Shown: in pieces, positions 60,388-64,000 of the stretch
Numbering within the stretch: the first letter of the stretch is position 1
Layout: every line of letters begins with the position of its first letter
Origin: JAJEAO01 sp963667635
GTDB lineage: Bacteria; Acidobacteriota; Vicinamibacteria; Marinacidobacterales; Marinacidobacteraceae
Direction: 5' to 3'
DNA: 64,000 bases
NCBI GenBank assembly: GCA_965232015.1
Contig: OZ246946.1
Span: forward strand, 1,550,001 to 1,614,000
Notes under the pieces: model-generated
What the model saw: the letters and a program-made list of their open reading frames with translations, nothing else
What the model was told of the DNA's origin: nothing
Databases searched by the model: none
Program-made: the position numbers and the translations under genes

Positions 60388-61008
60388 TCAGCCGGCGGCG
60401 CGCGCCCGGCGGGCGCGGCGACTCCCCGAGGTCGAGGGCCCGGCGGCAGCCTTGCGAGCGGCTTTCTGGGCGCGATCGACGCGGAGTTCATCGAGCAGGC
60501 GGCGCGTGGGGGCGAGGATCATGCTCATCTGGTTGCCGACGATGCTGGAGCGCGATTCGACGGTCGCGATCTCGTGGAAGTGCGCCGCGACCTCATCGAG
60601 GATGCGGTCTCCCATGTCGCGCCGACTCCGTTCCCGGGCTCGCTTGAACCAGATGGTGGCCTTGACCTTGTGCCCTTCATGGAGGAAACGGTTGATCTGC
60701 TTCATCTTGGTCTCACGGTCGTGGACGCCGATGATGATGCGGAACTTGACCTCCTTGACCTGATTCTGCTTGTGGTGACGCCGCGCTTCCTGGGATTTCT
60801 TGCTCTGCTGATAGAGGAACCTCCCATAGTCCATGATCTTGCAGACCGGCGGACGACGTCGGGGGACGATCTCGACAAGATCAAGGCCCACCTCCGACGC
60901 TCTCCGAAGGGCCTCCGGAAGAACAAGGTCGCCGAGCTTTTCGCCGTTCTCACCGATAACGAGCACCACCGGCGCCCGGATTCGGTCGTTGATTCTGAGA
61001 CTGTCTAT
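60388..61008 (-). CDS. infC: Translation initiation factor IF-3, probable ATA start
   Basis: IF-3 binds the 30S subunit and checks the start codon. The conserved N-terminus LRINDRIRAPVVLVIGENG lies upstream of the first GTG at 60969, so translation must start earlier. GGAGGT at 61018-61023 is followed nine bases later by ATA (61008), giving (M)DSLRINDRIR; no ATG, GTG or TTG is available there. Non-standard starts such as ATT are known for infC and allow autoregulation. The C-domain shows KFRIIIGVHDRETKMKQI and KVKATIWFKRARER. The 206-residue length is normal, with a basic tail. Confidence 0.9.
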   Translation of the reverse strand: MDSLRINDRIRAPVVLVIGENGEKLGDLVLPEALRRASEVGLDLVEIVPRRRPPVCKIMDYGRFLYQQSKKSQEARRHHKQNQVKEVKFRIIIGVHDRETKMKQINRFLHEGHKVKATIWFKRARERSRRDMGDRILDEVAAHFHEIATVESRSSIVGNQMSMILAPTRRLLDELRVDRAQKAARKAAAGPSTSGSRRARRARAAG

Positions 61009-61094
61009 AGTCGGTTTACCTCCGCGTTGTGGCGAGACCCCGGATTATCTCCGGTTCGGGCCCAAAGCGCCAATCCGAACTGTCGGGTCCCGTC

Positions 61095-61113
61095 GAAAAC
61101 GCCCTCAGGGCGT
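61095..61113 (-). terminator. Hairpin with T run overlapping the thrS stop codon
   Basis: On the minus strand ACGCCC-TGA-GGGCGT is followed directly by TTTC. The loop is the thrS stop codon itself. It could end or attenuate transcription between thrS and infC. Confidence 0.55.
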
Positions 61114-63015
61114 CAGGGAACGGTCCGCCGCGAGCCGCTCGATTTCGTCCCCGAAGGCGTCCACCGAGAGCGCGCGCTGCCCGCGCCGGCCGCGGGTCCG
61201 GACCGCGACGGATCCGGCCTCGACCTCGCGGTCTCCGATCACCGCCATGAACGGGATCCTTCGCAGCTCGGCCTGACGGATCTTCCGTCCCACCTTCTCG
61301 CGTCGGTCGTCGAGCTCCACGCGGAGTCCCCGGACCCGGAGCGCGGCGGCGGCCTCCGCCGCGGCGTCGCGATGCCGGTCGGCGATCGGGATCAACTGGG
61401 CCTGCACCGGAGCGATCCAGACCGGCAGGGCGCCGGCGGTGTGCTCGATGAGCAGCGCGAAGAAGCGCTCGACCGATCCCAGGATCGCGCGGTGGATGAC
61501 AACCGGCGCCTGTCTCGTGCCGTCCTCCGCCGCGTAGTAGAGGTCGAACGCGGACGCCTGCGAGAAATCGAGCTGGATCGTGGCGCACTGATGGCTGCGT
61601 CCGAGCGCATCGCGGACGTGGAAGTCGATCTTGGGTCCGTAGAAGGCGCCGTCTCCGGAGTTGAGCACGTGGGAGTCCCCCGCCTCCTCGAGGGCCTCGA
61701 GGAGCGCCTGCTCGGCCCGCTCCCACGTCTCGTCCGTGCCCACCGACTTTTCCGGACGGGTCGAGAGCTCGACGTGGATTTCCTCGAAGCCGAACTCGCC
61801 GTACACCTCCCGCACCAGGTCCATCAACTCGATCACTTCGGCGCGGATCTGGTCGAGCCGGCAGTAGATGTGGGCGTCGTCCTGGGTGAAGGCCCGAACC
61901 CGGGTGAGGCCCGACAACACGCCGGACGGCTCGAAGCGATGGCAGTGGCCGAACTCGGAGAAGCGCAGCGGAAGGTCGCGCCAGGACCGGATGGCGGAGC
62001 GGTACACCAGCGCCGCGCCCGGGCAGTTCATCGGCTTCACCCCGAACCGGTGTTCGTCGGACTCGATGAAGAACATGTTGTCGCGGTAATGGTCGAGGTG
62101 TCCGCTTCGCTCCCACACCGCTTCGTTCAGGATCAGGGGTGTGCGGATCTCTCGGTACCCGCGGCGATCGAGGCGGGCCCGCATCGAGTCCAGAAGCCGG
62201 TTCACGACTCCCATCCCGAACGGGAGCCAGAAGACCTGACCGGGCGCCTCCTCGAGGATGAGAAAGAGCCGCTGGTCCTTGCCGATGCGGCGATGATCGC
62301 GCCGCTTCGCTTCTTCGATCCGGTGCAGATGCTCGGCGAGCTGCTTGCGATCGGGGAAGCTGGTTGCGTAGATCCGCTGCATCGGGATCCCCGTCGCATC
62401 CCCTTTCCAGTAGGCGCCCGAGCTCGACAGGACCTTGACCGCCCGCAGGTAGCCGGTGTGGGGGACGTGGGGACCGCCGCAGAAGTCGAAGAAGTCGCCC
62501 ACCCGGTAGCAGGAGACCCTCTCCCCGGCCTTCTCGCGGATCAGCTCCACCTTGAAGGGCTCCCCGAGGTCCTCGAAGACCCGGATCGCCTCGCGCCTGG
62601 GGAGGAACTCCTGCTGGAACGGCAGGCGCTTCCGGACGAGCTCGCGCATCCGCTTCTCGATCCGCCGAAGGTCCTCGGTGGTGAACGGCTCGGAGATGCC
62701 GAAGTCGTAGTAGAACCCACCCTCGATGGGGGGGCCGACCCCGTAGCGCGCCTGCGGGAACAGATCCTTCACCGCGGCGGCGAGCAGATGCGCGGAACTG
62801 TGGCGGAAGACGTGGAGGCCGTCGGAATCCGATGGGGTCAGGAACCGGACGTCCACGTCCGTCTCGGGCCGAAGCGACAGATCCACTTCGCGCTCGACGT
62901 CCCCGGAACGGATGGCGGCGGCGACCGCTCCCCGGGGAGCGGATCCGGCCAGCGGCTGTCCGGCGGGCGCGACGGCATCGGGGGCCGGTGCGGCGGGATC
63001 TGGGGAGGAACTCAA
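61105..63015 (-). CDS. thrS: Threonyl-tRNA synthetase
   Basis: TTG 63015, with GGAGA about seven bases upstream, gives 636 residues. A weak TGS-like N-terminus is followed by the editing domain (FRHSSAHLLAAAV and DFCGGPHVPHTGYL). The class II core has RTPLILNEAVWERSGH, VKPMNCPGAALVYRSAI, RVRAFTQDDAHIYC and VVIHRAILGSVERFFALL, with zinc ligands in the usual Cys/His positions. The anticodon-binding domain (APVQAQLIPIADRH) closes the protein. It heads the block leading to infC and lies 66 bp after tRNA-Val. Confidence 0.95.
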   Translation of the reverse strand: MSSSPDPAAPAPDAVAPAGQPLAGSAPRGAVAAAIRSGDVEREVDLSLRPETDVDVRFLTPSDSDGLHVFRHSSAHLLAAAVKDLFPQARYGVGPPIEGGFYYDFGISEPFTTEDLRRIEKRMRELVRKRLPFQQEFLPRREAIRVFEDLGEPFKVELIREKAGERVSCYRVGDFFDFCGGPHVPHTGYLRAVKVLSSSGAYWKGDATGIPMQRIYATSFPDRKQLAEHLHRIEEAKRRDHRRIGKDQRLFLILEEAPGQVFWLPFGMGVVNRLLDSMRARLDRRGYREIRTPLILNEAVWERSGHLDHYRDNMFFIESDEHRFGVKPMNCPGAALVYRSAIRSWRDLPLRFSEFGHCHRFEPSGVLSGLTRVRAFTQDDAHIYCRLDQIRAEVIELMDLVREVYGEFGFEEIHVELSTRPEKSVGTDETWERAEQALLEALEEAGDSHVLNSGDGAFYGPKIDFHVRDALGRSHQCATIQLDFSQASAFDLYYAAEDGTRQAPVVIHRAILGSVERFFALLIEHTAGALPVWIAPVQAQLIPIADRHRDAAAEAAAALRVRGLRVELDDRREKVGRKIRQAELRRIPFMAVIGDREVEAGSVAVRTRGRRGQRALSVDAFGDEIERLAADRSLTP

Positions 63016-63081
63016 GGGCGCATCTCCGGTCCGGGTCGTCGCGGGAGAGGAGGACCGTCCGGCGGCGACTCCACCGGCGGA

Positions 63082-63156
63082 TGGTAGGCGCGGGCGGATT
63101 TGAACCGCCGACTTCTACCGCGTCAAGGTAGCGCTCTCCCCCTGAGCTACGCGCCT
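63082..63156 (-). tRNA. tRNA-Val (anticodon GAC)
   Basis: The cloverleaf reads from 63156. Acceptor AGGCGCG pairs with CGCGCCT, the D arm is GCTC/GAGC, and the anticodon stem CTACC/GGTAG holds the loop TTGACGC with anticodon GAC. The T arm is GGCGG-TTCAAAT-CCGCC. The 3' CCA is encoded (63084-63082). It reads GUC and GUU valine codons. Confidence 0.93.
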
Positions 63157-63237
63157 CCGTCGGAGGGCGGATCTTAGCAATCCTCAACAGCAGGCGAACA
63201 GAGTCACGCGGCCCGGTTCTCCCGGTAGGGACCGGCA

Positions 63238-63450
63238 AAGAGGGGGGAGAGGTTCGGAGAGGGGGGATCCGTCCGGGGATCCGTCCCCCCTCTCCGAGAG
63301 AGAACGTAACGCCGATCGCAACCTGGAGCGGAGCGAAGGTTGCGATCAGAGGCGCGAAGCGCCGAGCGGGTCAGGGAGGGGGCCGTACTCGTAGCGCCGA
63401 CGGTCCACGCTCTCGCAGTTGCAACGAACCTCGGCCCCCCTCCCTGGCCC
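63238..63450 (+). repeat. Structured repeat family 2, copy C
   Basis: It fills most of the 400-bp gap between tRNA-Val and the GspE-like gene. The GA-rich hairpin (63238-63300) and the stem GATCGCAACCT / AGGTTGCGATC (63314-63324, 63337-63347) match copy B. The arm pair lies at 63368-63384 and 63433-63450, with one wobble and one bulge. Family members in the window share the block AGGCGCGAAGCGCCGAGC or close to it. No open frame of interest lies inside. Confidence 0.7.
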
Positions 63451-63553
63451 GCCCGACTCTTCACGGGGCGAGTTGTGCACAAAGCCCGACCGATCGGACC
63501 CGAGCCGCGCGATTCCCCGCCCGATTCCGTCATGCACACCCGGGAGGCCACTC

Positions 63554-64000
63554 ATGTCGAAGCGAGGGCGCAACCGGGCGAACGAGCCCACGAATCCGAT
63601 ACCCGACCTGCTCGGCGTGCTGCGCCGCGGCGGGAAGCTGCCGCCGGAGACGACGGACCCGCTGGTCCGCATCGCCGCCCTGCCCGCCGCCTCCCGCGAG
63701 GCCGCCCTGATCGCCGAGGGGCTGGTCGCCGAGGAGGACATCGCCCAGGCGGTGGCGGAGGACACCGGACTCCCCTACTGCGCCATCAATCCGGCCGAAC
63801 TGCCGCCGGAAGTCGTCACCGGGGCGCTGCCCGCCCCGTTCGCCCGGCGCCACACGATCTGCGCCCTCTCGCGTGACGAGGGCGTCCTCACGGTAGCGAT
63901 GGCGAACCCGTACGCGCAAGACGCCATCCGCGACCTCGAGCGCTATCTCGGGATCCGGGTTCGGGTCGTCGTGGCGACGCGATCCGACATCGAGGGCATC
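63554..64000 (+). CDS. GspE/PilB-type secretion ATPase, N-terminal part (cut by window edge)
   Basis: ATG 63554 opens 149 residues that run off the right edge. After a basic start (MSKRGRNRANEPTNPIPDLL) the sequence matches the GspE N-terminal (MshEN-like) domain. AALIAEGLVAEEDIAQAVAE and DTGLPYCAINPAELPPEVV are followed by RRHTICALSRDEGVLTVAMA and NPYAQDAIRDLERYLG. Such ATPases power type II secretion or type IV pilus assembly. The ATPase core lies outside the window. Confidence 0.82.
   Translation, partial: MSKRGRNRANEPTNPIPDLLGVLRRGGKLPPETTDPLVRIAALPAASREAALIAEGLVAEEDIAQAVAEDTGLPYCAINPAELPPEVVTGALPAPFARRHTICALSRDEGVLTVAMANPYAQDAIRDLERYLGIRVRVVVATRSDIEGI

Overview
The window is uniformly high in GC and densely coded. 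Its gene content points to an Acidobacteriota-like bacterium. There are three secreted FG-GAP/VCBS proteins ending in an ASPIC/UnbV-type domain, many secreted TPR proteins, a GWxTD protein, a DUF2911 and a DUF1028 protein, a large TonB-dependent receptor with an N-terminal carboxypeptidase-regulatory-like domain, and secreted S9 and M14 peptidases. This lineage call is an inference from family content, not from a marker tree.

Layout. Positions 1-9.9 kb hold mostly minus-strand secreted proteins: a metzincin lipoprotein, two ASPIC/UnbV proteins coupled to a TPR protein, a DUF1028 protein, and a second TPR protein divergent from a TonB_C-DUF1326 lipoprotein. From 10 to 14.2 kb come the TonB receptor, whose start lies behind 21 consecutive C residues, and a sulfite-oxidase-like molybdoenzyme. 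From 14.2 to 25.7 kb come a MazEF pair, a secreted TPR-like protein, an OFA-type transporter with a solute-binding protein and a Cache/HAMP protein, an exported FMN hydroxy-acid dehydrogenase, a third ASPIC/UnbV protein, and two VapBC pairs, one apparently inserted between the ASPIC/UnbV gene and its TPR partner. From 25.7 to 41.1 kb come an S9 peptidase, a 124-bp tandem repeat array, a LigD-like protein with a degraded ligase domain, murB-murA (MurA has Asp in place of the catalytic Cys), the GWxTD and DUF2911 genes, two exported HisC-like aminotransferases, a DUF4143 ATPase, two overlapping rhodanese genes that each carry an in-frame TGA exactly at the catalytic cysteine, and rpmB. From 41.1 to 49.96 kb come an M14 peptidase, the branched-chain amino acid operon ilvB-ilvN-ilvC with a HIT gene, an MDR oxidoreductase and rmlB. 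From 49.96 to 55.7 kb lie a queuosine-precursor-type transporter and the putrescine genes aguB and aguA, separated by an IS1634-like element. From 55.7 to 64 kb are gatC-gatA, then the minus-strand block tRNA-Val, thrS, infC, rpmI, rplT, a ZapB-like gene, zapA and thiL, then the 5' part of a GspE/PilB-type ATPase gene.

The strongest unusual signal is the rhodanese pair. In both genes the reading frame, the CxxGxR loop and the downstream fold continue past the TGA. The extended frame of the first gene ends in a TGATG overlap with the second. Both share an identical 13-nt block at the same distance after the TGA. This fits two selenocysteine rhodaneses, one cytoplasmic and one a lipoprotein. 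No sel gene is in the window, so the claim depends on the rest of the genome.

Other items are a three-copy structured repeat with apparently covarying arms, a dispersed palindrome family that is also the IS target, a MITE-like element, a ZapA homologue extended by fifteen 15-residue repeats, and an infC gene that seems to start at ATA. Start codons were chosen by eye from ribosome-binding sites, signal peptides and overlaps; no database search was run.
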